Source: CAVWSM01 sp963757805
GTDB lineage: Bacteria > Actinomycetota > Actinomycetes > Jiangellales > Jiangellaceae
DNA: 64,000 bases
Direction of reading: 5' to 3'
Assembly: GCA_963757805.1 (NCBI GenBank)
Contig: CAVWSM010000006.1
Coordinates: 434,001-498,000 of the forward strand
Positions 39,505 to 47,858 of the stretch are shown here, in pieces; position 1 is the stretch's first letter, and every line of letters starts with the position of its first letter. The position numbers and the translations under genes were made by a program. The notes below the pieces were generated by a model, which saw only the letters and a program-made list of their open reading frames with translations, had not been told where the DNA came from and made no database searches.

Positions 39505-40766
39505 GCACCGACCTGCTGCCCGTACGGTCTGAGGAGCTCAGCGACCTGGCTGCCCGACTGCGACGGGTGGCCGCATGCGCCGATCAAGCCGTCACCACAG
39601 GCATCGAGCTCGACGGCTGGTCCGGGCCCGCCGCCACCGCTGCGACCGAGGCCCGGCAACAGCTACGCGCGCGGGCGGCCCTCACTCGCACCTCCTGCGC
39701 GGAAGCGGGCGAGGCCATCAGCTGGCTGGCCAGCGTCGTCGCCGATCTCGCACCAGCCGTGGCCCGAGTCACCGCCGCACGTCGGGCGGCGGCCGAAGCG
39801 CACGCCGAGTGGGACGGGCAGGTCTGGGCCTACAAGTCGAACATCCCCGACCCGGCGCCGGCGATGGTCCGCGCCACCAGCGATCAGGCGCGCGAGATCA
39901 ACGACGAGTACGTTGCCGCCGCCCGGCGGGTCGTCGATGCGCTCGATCGGCTCCGGGTACAGGTCACTGATCGACCGCTCGCCGCGCGCGACCACCTAGA
40001 GCACGGCGTTGAGGCTTTCTGGCGCAACGGGTTCGTCGAGCCGGCTGCGTTGGCGTGGGGGCTCAGCGGTCAGGGATTCAGCGACAGCAGTCAGTGGAAG
40101 GCCAACTGGCGCGGGCTGTGGGACGGCGCGCGGCATGCGGCAACTCATCCCGTCGACACTGCAGTTGAGACGGGCAAGGCCACCGTCGCGTGGGACGAGT
40201 TCTCAGCCGGCGAGTGGGGCAAGGCTGGCGGATCCATCCTGTCGATGGCTGCGCTCCCCGGCAGGCTCAAGGATCACGCCGCCCTCAGGAAGTTCCCGCA
40301 CAACGTCGCGGACGCCAATGCGCCAAGACCCGTCGTGCAAACCTGGGAGGAGATGCTCGAAGGCGTTGACCTGACGAGGCATGAGCACTACCACCTCGGC
40401 CACGTCCTCCGCCGCCATGTCGATGTCAGCATCGCCTATCTACGCGACCGCGCTCGGCACGGCACGCTGGAGGACAGCGGCAAGCGCGGACACAAGCCCG
40501 ACGTCGTATCTGCCTGGCACAGTCAAGCAATCGCCGAGCGGACGATTACCGAGGTCCTCCGCGCGAATCGTGAGGCGATCGAGCACTGGAGAACACACCC
40601 GAACGGTAGGCCTTTGACCTTGGACCAACGCTTCGGCAACAGCCTCGGACACTATTTGGAGACTGCCAACCCCGAAGGCCAGCTCTCGCTGGGAAGGAGC
40701 GCGGTAGTCACGCTGAACATCAAGAAGGGTCAACTCTTCATAGAGACGGCCTACGTGAACCCGTGA
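39501..40766 (+). CDS. Polymorphic toxin with C-terminal RNase A-like (CdiA-CT type) domain
   Basis: This is a 421-residue two-part protein. Residues 1-130 are helical with GWSGPAATAATEARQQLRA, a WXG-like turn seen in type VII-type effectors. The middle resembles a membrane-associated linker region (SAGEWGKAGGSILSMAALPG). The last 130 residues match the bacterial RNase A-like toxin domain: GHVLRRHVDVSIAYLRDRA with His301/His306, then AIAERTITEVLRANREAIEH, then PLTLDQRFGNSLGHYLE, and a C-terminal Thr416-Ala-Tyr418 that matches the catalytic Thr-x-Tyr of characterised members. The likely action is RNA cleavage in competing cells. GTG 39501 overlaps the upstream gene. Its neighbours downstream are likely immunity genes. 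Confidence 0.78.
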   Translation: MSTDLLPVRSEELSDLAARLRRVAACADQAVTTGIELDGWSGPAATAATEARQQLRARAALTRTSCAEAGEAISWLASVVADLAPAVARVTAARRAAAEAHAEWDGQVWAYKSNIPDPAPAMVRATSDQAREINDEYVAAARRVVDALDRLRVQVTDRPLAARDHLEHGVEAFWRNGFVEPAALAWGLSGQGFSDSSQWKANWRGLWDGARHAATHPVDTAVETGKATVAWDEFSAGEWGKAGGSILSMAALPGRLKDHAALRKFPHNVADANAPRPVVQTWEEMLEGVDLTRHEHYHLGHVLRRHVDVSIAYLRDRARHGTLEDSGKRGHKPDVVSAWHSQAIAERTITEVLRANREAIEHWRTHPNGRPLTLDQRFGNSLGHYLETANPEGQLSLGRSAVVTLNIKKGQLFIETAYVNP

Positions 40767-40807
40767 CGAGTCTTCGAACCAGCAAACACGGAATTGGAAG
40801 CAGCGCG

Positions 40808-41209
40808 ATGACCGACACCGACCAGTCTGAGAAACGACTACTGCTCAACCCAGACCACGCTTACGGCGAGCCATTGGCCATCGTGACCGGTGACTATGCG
40901 AATCGGGTCCCAACAGAGACTCTGGGCCTCAGCTCGGGACTGACCACTGACGTGAATTCATGGGTGCAGGAGTACCAAGACATTAAGGCAGAGGTCTACC
41001 CGGATCATGGTGTCGCTCTCGGCCCACTGCGCGACTCCTACGAGCACTCCGCACGTGGAGACGAGCTCATCCAACGCATTCGTGACGAGTTAGGGCCGGC
41101 GTGGCGCGTGGAGCGCACCGAAGGAAGGCTGTTCCGTCCCAGCCCTCCACCACGTGGCGAAAGTGGGCCGACGTACTACTTGGATCCTGACCACCCCGAG
41201 GTCGCGTGA
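40808..41209 (+). CDS. Hypothetical protein, candidate immunity protein
   Basis: ATG 40808, following GGAATTGGAAG, gives a 133-residue acidic protein with no membrane segment. The middle LSSGLTTDVNSWVQEYQDIK and the end ARGDELIQRIRDELGPAWRV form two helices around an acidic core, followed by a proline-rich tail. I do not recognise the family. A slightly lower G+C content than in the division cluster suggests recent acquisition with the toxin. Position directly after an RNase A-like toxin, 41 bases downstream, is where the cognate immunity protein is normally found. An alternative GTG at 40763 would overlap the toxin stop. Confidence 0.55.
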   Translation: MTDTDQSEKRLLLNPDHAYGEPLAIVTGDYANRVPTETLGLSSGLTTDVNSWVQEYQDIKAEVYPDHGVALGPLRDSYEHSARGDELIQRIRDELGPAWRVERTEGRLFRPSPPPRGESGPTYYLDPDHPEVA

Positions 41210-41737
41210 TCAGCGACCGCTGACGGGTGCGGCCAAAGCGCTCGCCGAACGGTGGGATCGGATCAGCCGAGAGGACGGGCCGTGGGCTCAAGTTCACCTT
41301 GTCGCCCTCGATGACCGTCCCGTGTTCGAGCGGGCTTGGGGTCGACTCGAGGCGAGCGGCCACCCTGAGGATGAGCTTCCCAACCAAACGGTGAAGACGC
41401 GACAAGAGTTCGAGGACCATTTTCGGCAGGAGGTGGCGAACGACCTCGGGCGCGAGGTGTTGACTGCGATCCTGACGCGCTGGATGGCCTATGCCTCCTT
41501 CGCTCCGATCGAGCGCGCGCGCAAGATCCGCGACCTGGTCGACGAGACGTGGCGGCTCCTCGGTGGGTCTCCGCGCGTTCGCACAGACGGCGGATGGCTG
41601 GACGAGGAAGGCAACCTCGACCTCACGAAGCGTTGGGGAGGCAAGGGCGGCCTGACGCACGCAACGTTCGAGTCTGCGCTGATCGCCGACGGCAACGGAT
41701 TCATGCTCTTCGTCATCGTCCAGGACGAAGACTGACG
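41154..41737 (+). CDS. Hypothetical protein, second immunity or accessory gene of toxin module
   Basis: The open frame begins at GTG 41154 (or 41163), inside the preceding gene, and ends at 41737. Coding character is clear from about 41220: AKALAERWDRISREDGPWAQ, an acidic alpha/beta stretch, EFEDHFRQEVANDLGREVLT and FESALIADGNGFMLFVIVQD. It has about 190 residues, no signal peptide and no membrane helix. Overlap with the upstream gene in another frame suggests coupling, or a shifted start. I do not recognise a family. A 15-bp inverted repeat follows the stop and closes the module. Confidence 0.5.
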
Positions 41738-41751
41738 GCGAACAGCTCAGC

Positions 41752-41805
41752 CGAAGGATCCGACAACTACGGCGCTATATGAGCCCGGAATTGTCGGATC
41801 CTTCG
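41752..41805. terminator. 15-bp perfect inverted repeat after toxin module
   Basis: CGAAGGATCCGACAA (41752-41766) is the exact reverse complement of TTGTCGGATCCTTCG (41791-41805), with a 24-base loop between. It sits 15 bases after the last gene of the toxin module. A strong terminator is the simplest reading, although no T-run follows. A remnant end of a mobile segment is an alternative. Confidence 0.6.
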
Positions 41806-41884
41806 AGCGCACAAGGTGAGCCGCGGGACCGACTGACTGCGCGTCGACAGCCGAGCAGCCACCGCAGTCGATAAAGTCGGCGCC

Positions 41885-42370
41885 ATGGCGGCACAGCATC
41901 CCAACGTCCAGAGAGTGTCAGCGGCGCTCGAAGCCGCCGGCGCCCACGGGGCGGTTACCGTCCTCCCTGATCCGGCGCCCACCGCTGCCGCGGCAGCCGC
42001 GCAGCTCGACTGCCCGGTGGGCGCGATCGCCAACTCGCTCGTGTTCGATGCCGACGGCCAGCCGCTGCTCGTGCTGACCAGCGGCGCACACCGCGTCGAC
42101 ACCGCGCGCGTCGCGCAAGAGATCGGCGTTGCGGAGCTCAGGCGGGCGACGCCGGACTTCGTACGAGAGCACACCGGCCAGCCGATCGGCGGCGTCGCCC
42201 CGGTGGGCCACCCTGAGCCCGTACGCACCCTCGTCGACCGCGCACTCGCTCAGTACGACCAGGTCTGGGCCGCCGCCGGGCATCCGCACACCGTCTTTCC
42301 GACGACCTACGACGAGCTGCTCACCCTCACTGCCGGCACCGCAGCCGACATCGGCGACGACGGCGACTGA
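41885..42370 (+). CDS. YbaK/EbsC family (aminoacyl-tRNA deacylase-like) protein
   Basis: This is a 161-residue single-domain member of the YbaK/ProX editing family, which hydrolyses mischarged aminoacyl-tRNA. Recognisable: QLDCPVGAIANSLVFDADGQ (substrate pocket strand), LLVLTSGAHRVDTARVAQEI, and TPDFVREHTGQPIGGVAPVG near residue 95, the conserved GQ...GGVxPxG element. The YDQVWAAAGHPHTVFPTTYD helix and strand follow. The amino acid edited is unknown. ATG 41885 fits. The stop is two bases from the next start, so it is co-transcribed with the oxidoreductase gene. Confidence 0.87.
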   Translation: MAAQHPNVQRVSAALEAAGAHGAVTVLPDPAPTAAAAAAQLDCPVGAIANSLVFDADGQPLLVLTSGAHRVDTARVAQEIGVAELRRATPDFVREHTGQPIGGVAPVGHPEPVRTLVDRALAQYDQVWAAAGHPHTVFPTTYDELLTLTAGTAADIGDDGD

Positions 42371-42372
42371 CG

Positions 42373-43788
42373 GTGGCCCGCGTCGTCGTCGTCGGCGCAG
42401 GGTTCGCCGGGCTTGCTGCAGCGGCCCGGCTCGTGCGCGCTGGGCATGACGTCGTCGTATGCGAGCGGTCCGACCGGCTCGGCGGCGCACTGCGCCCCAC
42501 TGAGCGCGAAGGGTTCACGTTCGACAACGGCCCCGGATTGCTCGCGCTCCCTGCTGTCTACCGAGACCTGTTCCGCAAGAGCGGCAAGCCGTTGGAGGAC
42601 GAGCTCGAGCTCACGCCGGTCGAGCCAGCCAGACGGTACGCGTTCGCCGACGGCACCGACGTCGACCTGCCCAACGCGTCGCGGGCCGCGACCAACCGTG
42701 TGCTGAACGAGCACTTCGGCGCGGGTACCAGCGACCGCTGGGACGCGTTGATTGGACGCGCTCAGCAGATGTGGCGCATTCTCCGCGACCGAGTGCCCGA
42801 GGCCCCGACCCCGACGTTGCACGCGCTGCTGCATCAGGTGCCACCACGAGACGTGACCACCCTCGCGCTGCCCACGTCCCTGCGGCGGTTCGGCACCAAG
42901 ATGCTGAGACACCCGCATCTGCAGGCCATGGTCGAACACCAGGCATGGCAGGTCGGATCCCATCCTGGGAAGGCACCCGCCATGCTCGCGGCGGGCGCGT
43001 ACGTCGAGCAAACATTCGGCCTGTGGCAGGTCGAGGGCGGCACGCATCGGCTCGGTGCCGCCCTGGCGGACCGCGTGCAGGCGCACGCGGACATCCGGAC
43101 CGGCACCGGGGTCGCGCAGATCGTCGTCACCAACGAGGCGGTTCGCGGCGTCCAGCTGGCCGACGGCTCAGCCATTCCGGCACACGTCGTTGTCTGGGCC
43201 GCCCCAAGCGACCCATGGGGTCGAGCGCCACAGGAGCATTACTCGGCTGGCCTCTTGACCGTGCACCTGGCCTTGCGTGGCACGACGGATGACCAGCCGG
43301 CGCAGATCCTGTCGCTGCCGGACGACCGCGAGCACTCGCTCGACGAGGTGTTCAGTGACCGCCTTGCGCACGAGCCGATTCTCCTGATCGATCGTCGTAC
43401 GGACACCGCGCCGGCCGGGCACGAGAGCTGGTCCGTGACGGCGCTCGTGCCACCCAACGGCAATTTCGGCTGGTCCCGCCCTACCGAGGGCCAGACCTAC
43501 GCAGAGCGGATCCTCAAGGTGCTCGAACGACGCGGGTTCGCGGTAGACGATCGGCTGTTGTGGCACATCGTGCGGACGCCGTACGACATCGAGTGCGAGA
43601 CCGGCACACCCGGCGGTGCTGTGTTCGGGCCCCCCAGCCACGGCCTCAAGGGCGTGCTCGGTCGCGCGCCAAACCGCGGCGATGTCTTCGGCCTCTATCA
43701 GGCGGGAGCAGGGGCGCACCCGGGAGCCGGACTCGCCAATGTGGGGATGTCCGCGAGCACAGTGGCCAACTTGATCGGCCCGGCCTGA
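42373..43788 (+). CDS. FAD-dependent amine oxidase / phytoene desaturase-like oxidoreductase
   Basis: This is a 471-residue flavoprotein. The dinucleotide-binding fold is at the very N-terminus (VVVVGAGFAGLAAAARLVRA, with an acidic residue at the end of strand 2 in CERSDRLGG). FTFDNGPGLLALP follows, as in CrtI and related desaturases. The C-terminal FAD motif is DVFGLYQAGAGAHPGAGLAN, also CrtI-like. No membrane helix. A carotenoid or polyprenoid desaturase is possible, but nearby genes do not make a carotenoid cluster, so the substrate is open. GTG 42373 lies two bases after the YbaK gene. Confidence 0.82.
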   Translation: MARVVVVGAGFAGLAAAARLVRAGHDVVVCERSDRLGGALRPTEREGFTFDNGPGLLALPAVYRDLFRKSGKPLEDELELTPVEPARRYAFADGTDVDLPNASRAATNRVLNEHFGAGTSDRWDALIGRAQQMWRILRDRVPEAPTPTLHALLHQVPPRDVTTLALPTSLRRFGTKMLRHPHLQAMVEHQAWQVGSHPGKAPAMLAAGAYVEQTFGLWQVEGGTHRLGAALADRVQAHADIRTGTGVAQIVVTNEAVRGVQLADGSAIPAHVVVWAAPSDPWGRAPQEHYSAGLLTVHLALRGTTDDQPAQILSLPDDREHSLDEVFSDRLAHEPILLIDRRTDTAPAGHESWSVTALVPPNGNFGWSRPTEGQTYAERILKVLERRGFAVDDRLLWHIVRTPYDIECETGTPGGAVFGPPSHGLKGVLGRAPNRGDVFGLYQAGAGAHPGAGLANVGMSASTVANLIGPA

Positions 43789-43807
43789 CAGCCAGTACCG
43801 CGACTTG

Positions 43808-44417
43808 TCAGGCCCAGGCGTAGCGCACCGTGACGACCGCGGACACGTCGAGCTCCCCCGGGGAGATCGGCACCGCCTCCATGGCCATCGCCGCCCGTGC
43901 AAAGTCGCGCACCGGCACTGGCGGTCGCGATCCACCCTCGATCACCTCGACCACCGGGCCCAGCTGCCGCCCCGTCAGGGCGGCCAACCGCACGGCGCGA
44001 TCGTGCGCATCCGCCATTGCCTTGCCCTGCGCCTCGGCAAACAGCGCCGACGGGTCGGCGTGCGCGAAGGACATGCCGTTCATTCGCCCGGTGTCGCCAG
44101 CGGCAGCAAGGGCTGCCGACAGCAGCTCGCCTGCCCGCCCGTCCTCACGAACGGTCACGGTCAACCCGAACCGCGCGACCTGCCTACGCGTACTGCCATC
44201 GGAGTAGGCCGACGCCTCCGTCGACATGACAGTCCCGCTCGGCAACCCCGGCATCGAGCAACGCCTGCCGCATCGCGGATAGCCCTGCCGCTGCACGATC
44301 GATGGCTTGCTGCACCGACACATCAGATGCCTCAGCAGCAAGCGATAGTCGTACGACGTCAGGCGCCGCGCCGGCAGACCCGTACCCGTTTACCGTGATG
44401 CCTTCGACTTCCGTCAC
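43808..44417 (-). CDS. SIMPL domain (DUF541) protein, frameshifted
   Basis: The N-terminal part (44184-44417, from GTG 44417) reads MTEVEGITVNGYGSAGAAPD and SLAAEASDVSVQQAIDRAAA. Near 44225 the sequence continues in another frame with MSTEASAYSDGSTRRQVARF, then SFAHADPSALFAEAQGKAMA and a clean end at 43808. Together they give about 203 residues with the SIMPL layout: an N-terminal G-xG strand, a paired helix, and a second alpha/beta repeat. No signal peptide is seen. The family is widespread and poorly understood. The stop is 20 bases from the convergent oxidoreductase. Confidence 0.8.
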
Positions 44418-44426
44418 GGAACCCGA

Positions 44427-45336
44427 TCATCGTGCAGCGAGACCGAGATTGCGATAGATCTCGCGCGTCGCAGTGGACCGGTTGAGCGTGATGAAGTGCA
44501 GGCCCGGCGCACCCTCGGCCAGCAGCCGCTCGGACATCGCCGTGGCGAACTCGACGCCGATGGCGCGTACGGCGGCCGGGTCGTCCTCCACCTCGTACAG
44601 CCTGGCCGCCAAGTCGGCCGGGAAGTCGGCGCCGGACAGCACGGCGAACCGCTCGATCTGCCGCACGTTGGTGACCGGCATGATCTCCGGGATGATCGGC
44701 ACGTCGCAGCCCGGCTGCGGCCACGCGGTCGCGCAGCCGCAGGTAGTCCTCGACGTGGAAGAACATCTGCGTGATCGCGAAGTCAGCGCCCGCGCGGCAC
44801 TTCTCGACGAAGAACTTGGTGTCGGCGTCCTCGTCGGGCGACCGCGGGTGCGTCTCGGGGAACGCCGCGACTCCGACACAGAAGTCGCCGGACTGCTTGA
44901 TGAGACCGATGAGCTCAGAGGTGAACGAGTAGCCCTGCGGGTGCGCCACCCACTCGCCCTGCGGGTTGCCCGGCGGGTCGCCGCGCAGCGCCAGCATGTT
45001 GCGGATGCCCGCGTCGGCGAACTGGCCGATGACGTTGCGCAGCTCGGCAACCGAGTGGTTGACGGCTGTCAGATGTGCCACGGGCGTGAGCGTGGTGTCG
45101 GTGGCGATCCGCTTGACGACCTCGACCGTGCGATCGCGGGTGGACCCGCCCGCGCCGTAGGTCACCGACACGAAGGTCGGCTGCAGCGCCTCGAGCTGCC
45201 GCAGCGCCTGCCACAGCTGAGCCTCGCCCTCGTCGGTCTTGGCGGGAAAGAACTCGAACGAGTACGACTTGTGGCCGGACGCCAACAGGTCACGGATAGT
45301 GGTCGCATCACCCGTAAGCGTCGTCGGCATGCCCAT
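44427..45336 (-). CDS. metF: Methylenetetrahydrofolate reductase (one frameshift)
   Basis: MetF reduces 5,10-methylene-THF to 5-methyl-THF for methionine synthesis. ATG 45336 begins MGMPTTLTGDATTIRDLLAS. The FAD-binding barrel shows YSFEFFPAKTDEGEAQLW, FVSVTYGAGGSTRDRTVEV (active-site region), MLALRGDPPGNPQGEWVAH and DADTKFFVEKCRAGADFAIT. A break near 44727, in a G/C run, moves to CDVPIIPEIMPVTNVRQIER and a clean C-terminus. Total is about 303 codons, normal length. It is divergent from the polyprenyl synthase with only 52 bases between them, which must hold both promoters. Confidence 0.92.
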
Positions 45337-45388
45337 CGTCACGCCCGCAAGGGTACAGACCGGGCATCCTTGCGTAGGCTCACTGCCC

Positions 45389-46460
45389 GTGATGCGGGAC
45401 GGCGGGTCGGTGCTCGACGTGGTACGGCTTCGTGATCGCGTGCAGGCATCCCTGGACGCGTTCCTGCGCGACCAAGCCGACCTGCTGGCGGAGGCGAGCC
45501 CCGAGCTGGTATCCCTCGTCGACGCCGTCGCCGCCTTCCTGGCCGGCGGCAAGCGGCTGCGGCCGGCCTTCTGCTACTGGGGCTGGCGCGGAGCCGGCGG
45601 CGCCGACTGCCGACGCGGTCGGTGGCCGCGGCCGCCTCGCTCGAGCTGTTCCAGGCGGCCGCGCTGATCCACGACGACCTGATGGACGACTCGACTCACG
45701 CCGCGGGCAACCGTCCATCCACCGACGGTTCGCGGCCCTCCACGACGCGGGCGGGTGGCGCGGCCCGTCCGAGGCGTTCGGGCGGCGGGGGCGATCCTGC
45801 TCGGCGACCTCGCGCCTGGTCTGGAACGACGAGATGCTGATGCGCTCCGGCCTTCCGGTGGAGCGCTGTTGCGGGCGCGTCCGACGTACGACCTGATGCG
45901 CACGCAGCTATGGGCGGGCAGTACCTCGACGTGCTGGAGCAGGCGCGGGGGCGAGGGCACGGTCGAGTCGGCGCGGCAGGTGATCCGCTTCAAGAGCGCG
46001 AAGTACTCCGTCGAGCATCCGCTGCTGATCGGTGGCGCTGCTCGCGGACGCGTCGCCGGAGCTGCTCGCGGCATACAGCGCGTATGGTCTTCCGCTCGGC
46101 GAGGCCTTCCAGCTGCGCGACGACGTGCTCGGCGTGTTCGGCGACCCGAGCGGACCGGCAAGCCGGCCGGGGACGACCTGCGCGAGGGCAAGCGGACCGT
46201 GCTCGTGGCGCATGCGCTCGCGAAGGCGTCTCCGGCGCAGGCAGAGGTCCTCGGCGCGCTCGGCGACCGGTCGCTCAGCGCCGACGACATCGAGGCCATG
46301 CGCAAGGTGATCGTCGAGACCGGCGCGCTCGCCGCGGTTGAGCAGATGATCGACGAACTGGTGGACGAGGCACGGGAGGCGTTGGCCGCCCTGCGTCGCG
46401 GAGCCGGCGCGTGGCGTGCTGGATGCACTGATGGACGCCGCCACAACTCGTACGACCTAG
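45389..46460 (+). CDS. Polyprenyl diphosphate synthase (frameshifted)
   Basis: This prenyltransferase makes a medium- or long-chain prenyl diphosphate. From GTG 45389 or ATG 45392 the reading gives DRVQASLDAFLRDQADLLAE and AAFLAGGKRLRPAFCYWGW (GGKRLRP is the family motif). The first Asp-rich motif is LIHDDLMDDSTHAAG near 45670 (DDxxD, with Asp substituted). Later come STARQVIRFKSAKYSVEHPL-like sequence and the second Asp-rich site LPLGEAFQLRDDVLGVFGDP near 46110. The C-terminus ends in ALMDAATTRTT with TAG at 46460. At least seven frame changes occur between 45590 and 46430. Chain length cannot be assigned. It resembles the idsA2 position of mycobacteria. Confidence 0.87.
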
Positions 46461-46490
46461 GCGACGAGACCGTCACCCGCTCATTCGGCC

Positions 46491-46896
46491 TCAATCTGCT
46501 CCGGGCGAGACAGTCGGAATCCTCAGCTGCTGGACTGCCGCCAGCAGTCGCTGGTCATAACCGACAACCACATCGGCTGCGGTCACTCGCGCCGAAGCTG
46601 CGTGGATCGCATCCAACGTGCGCAACGGTGGCGGCAGCGCACCGGCCGCCTGCAGGACCCGCTCCGTCAGCGGCACCAGGTGGATGCCGGCGAGTACGTC
46701 ATCAGCAAGTTCGTCATCTTCGGCTGGCCGACGCCGCTAGCAAGGAGCGCACGCCCAGCTCCAGGTCAGTCAGCCGAGATGTGATGAGCGTTTCGCCCTG
46801 CTCCGCGAGCTCGTGCAGATAGCTGCGAAGCTCAGCAGCGCCCTCCTCTCGGAAGATCCGCTTGATCAAAGCCGATGTGTCCAGGTAGATCTTCAC
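46491..46896 (-). CDS. PIN-domain toxin VapC-type (frameshifted)
   Basis: This is a toxin ribonuclease of the VapC group. GTG 46896 gives VKIYLDTSALIKRIFREEGA, the first PIN acidic site (Asp of LDTSA). ITSRLTDLELGVRSLLAASA follows, with the second carboxylate. Near 46715 the frame changes and continues as PLTERVLQAAGALPP and LRTLDAIHAASARVTAADVV, which holds the third and fourth acidic positions (LDAIH), then VVGYDQRLLAA. Total is about 135 codons. One base separates it from the vapB stop. All catalytic positions are present, so it is functional if the indel is an error. Confidence 0.82.
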
Positions 46897-46897
46897 G

Positions 46898-47171
46898 TCA
46901 CACCCGGTCAGCCCGCTCGAGGAGATCGAGGCTGGACTTGCCCGCCGGTAACTCCAGGGCGTCGCGTCGTGGATCTCGCGGTATCCCCCCTGGGCCTTGT
47001 CGAGAACTCCGAGGGCGGCCAGGGCGTCTGCCTCGGAGATGAGCGCGGGTACGAGGCCCAGATAGGCGTTGATCGCCTCTGGATGATCCGCTGCTTGGAC
47101 TTGCCGGTGCGGCTGGCGGCGGTATCGAGCGCCTGCTCCGTCTGTGGTTCCAGCCGTAGTGTCATGGCCAT
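46898..47171 (-). CDS. VapB-type antitoxin (frameshifted)
   Basis: ATG 47171 (or GTG within a few codons) gives MAMTLRLEPQTEQALDTAAS and RTGKSKQRIIQEAINAYLG across a frame change near 47090, a ribbon-helix-helix DNA-binding antitoxin start. The continuing frames read ISEADALAALGVLDKAQGGY and, near 46920, ELPAGKSSLDLLERADRV with a TGA at 46898, the toxin-binding tail. Length is about 91 codons. It is co-transcribed with the downstream PIN toxin, and a 12-bp-period direct repeat upstream is a likely operator. Confidence 0.78.
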
Positions 47172-47181
47172 GTCGGAATGC

Positions 47182-47234
47182 TACCACTGTTGATACCACT
47201 AACACCGAACCGTGAGGGTCTAGTCGGACTAGAC
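47182..47234. promoter_or_regulatory. Shared divergent operator region of two toxin-antitoxin modules
   Basis: The 70-base gap 47172-47241 separates two divergent antitoxin genes. TACCACT occurs twice, at 47182-47188 and 47194-47200, a 12-bp spacing suited to ribbon-helix-helix dimers. GTCTAGTC and GACTAGAC (47218-47234) form an 8-bp palindrome around one base, directly before the Phd-type antitoxin ATG. Each motif set lies near one gene, so each antitoxin probably represses its own side. Confidence 0.65.
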
Positions 47235-47241
47235 TTAGTCC

Positions 47242-47475
47242 ATGCTGGTCAACGTCCACGAGGCCAAGACCCACTTCTCACGCTTGCTGAGCCGCGTCGA
47301 GTCCGGCGAGGAGATCATCATCGGGCGGGCTGGGGCGCCTGTGGCCCGGCTGATTCCCTATCGCCCTTCGCCCACGCCGCGCTCTCCCGGTCGCTGGGCA
47401 GGCCAGGTGTCGACCGCGGACGACTTCGATGACACGCCGCAAGAGCTCATCGATGCCTTCGAGGGCAACGGATGA
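47242..47475 (+). CDS. Phd/YefM-type antitoxin
   Basis: The 77-residue protein opens with MLVNVHEAKTHFSRLLSRVE and SGEEIIIGRAGAPVARLIPY, the Phd/YefM DNA-binding fold. A short acidic tail (TADDFDDTPQELIDAFEG) would cover the toxin active site. The frame is intact. The TGA overlaps the ATG of the PIN gene (ATGA), the usual arrangement of these modules. An eight-base palindrome immediately upstream is a likely autoregulatory operator. Confidence 0.9.
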   Translation: MLVNVHEAKTHFSRLLSRVESGEEIIIGRAGAPVARLIPYRPSPTPRSPGRWAGQVSTADDFDDTPQELIDAFEGNG

Positions 47476-47858
47476 ACCTCCTGCTTGACACGCAGACGCT
47501 GCTCTGGTGGCTGACGGATGATGCCCGGCTCGGACCGCGCGCCCGAGCCGAGATCACCGACGGGATTGGACTCGTGTGTGTCAGCGCGGCCACGGCCTGG
47601 GAGATCTCCATCAAGACGGCGCTCGGCAAACTGACCGTGCCCACGGACGAACTCGGCGCCGTTGTCGAGGAAGAGGGGTTCGAGCCACTGCCGGTCACCT
47701 TCGAGCACGCCCGCGCGGCGGGCCATCTTCCGGCCCATCATCGTGATCCGTTCGACCGCATGCTGGTCGCTCAAGCGCAGTTGGAGCAGCTCATCCTGCT
47801 CACCACAGATACCAGGCTGGCGGCGTACGACGTCGAGACCGCCTCGGCGACCGACTAG
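47472..47858 (+). CDS. PIN-domain toxin of Phd/PIN module
   Basis: The 128-residue PIN ribonuclease begins MNLLLDTQTLLWWLTDDARL, where Asp6 is the first metal ligand. SAATAWEISIKTALGKL carries the second carboxylate, and HHRDPFDRMLVAQAQLEQ the third and fourth. TTDTRLAAYDVETASATD ends the protein. All four acidic positions are present, so RNase activity is likely. Its stop is at 47858, overlapping the stop of the convergent oxidoreductase gene by four bases. Confidence 0.9.
   Translation: MNLLLDTQTLLWWLTDDARLGPRARAEITDGIGLVCVSAATAWEISIKTALGKLTVPTDELGAVVEEEGFEPLPVTFEHARAAGHLPAHHRDPFDRMLVAQAQLEQLILLTTDTRLAAYDVETASATD

Noticed and set aside
45239..45388. Upstream in-frame extension of the polyprenyl synthase
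   Set aside because: The added sequence lies opposite metF coding sequence and is not conserved in the family.
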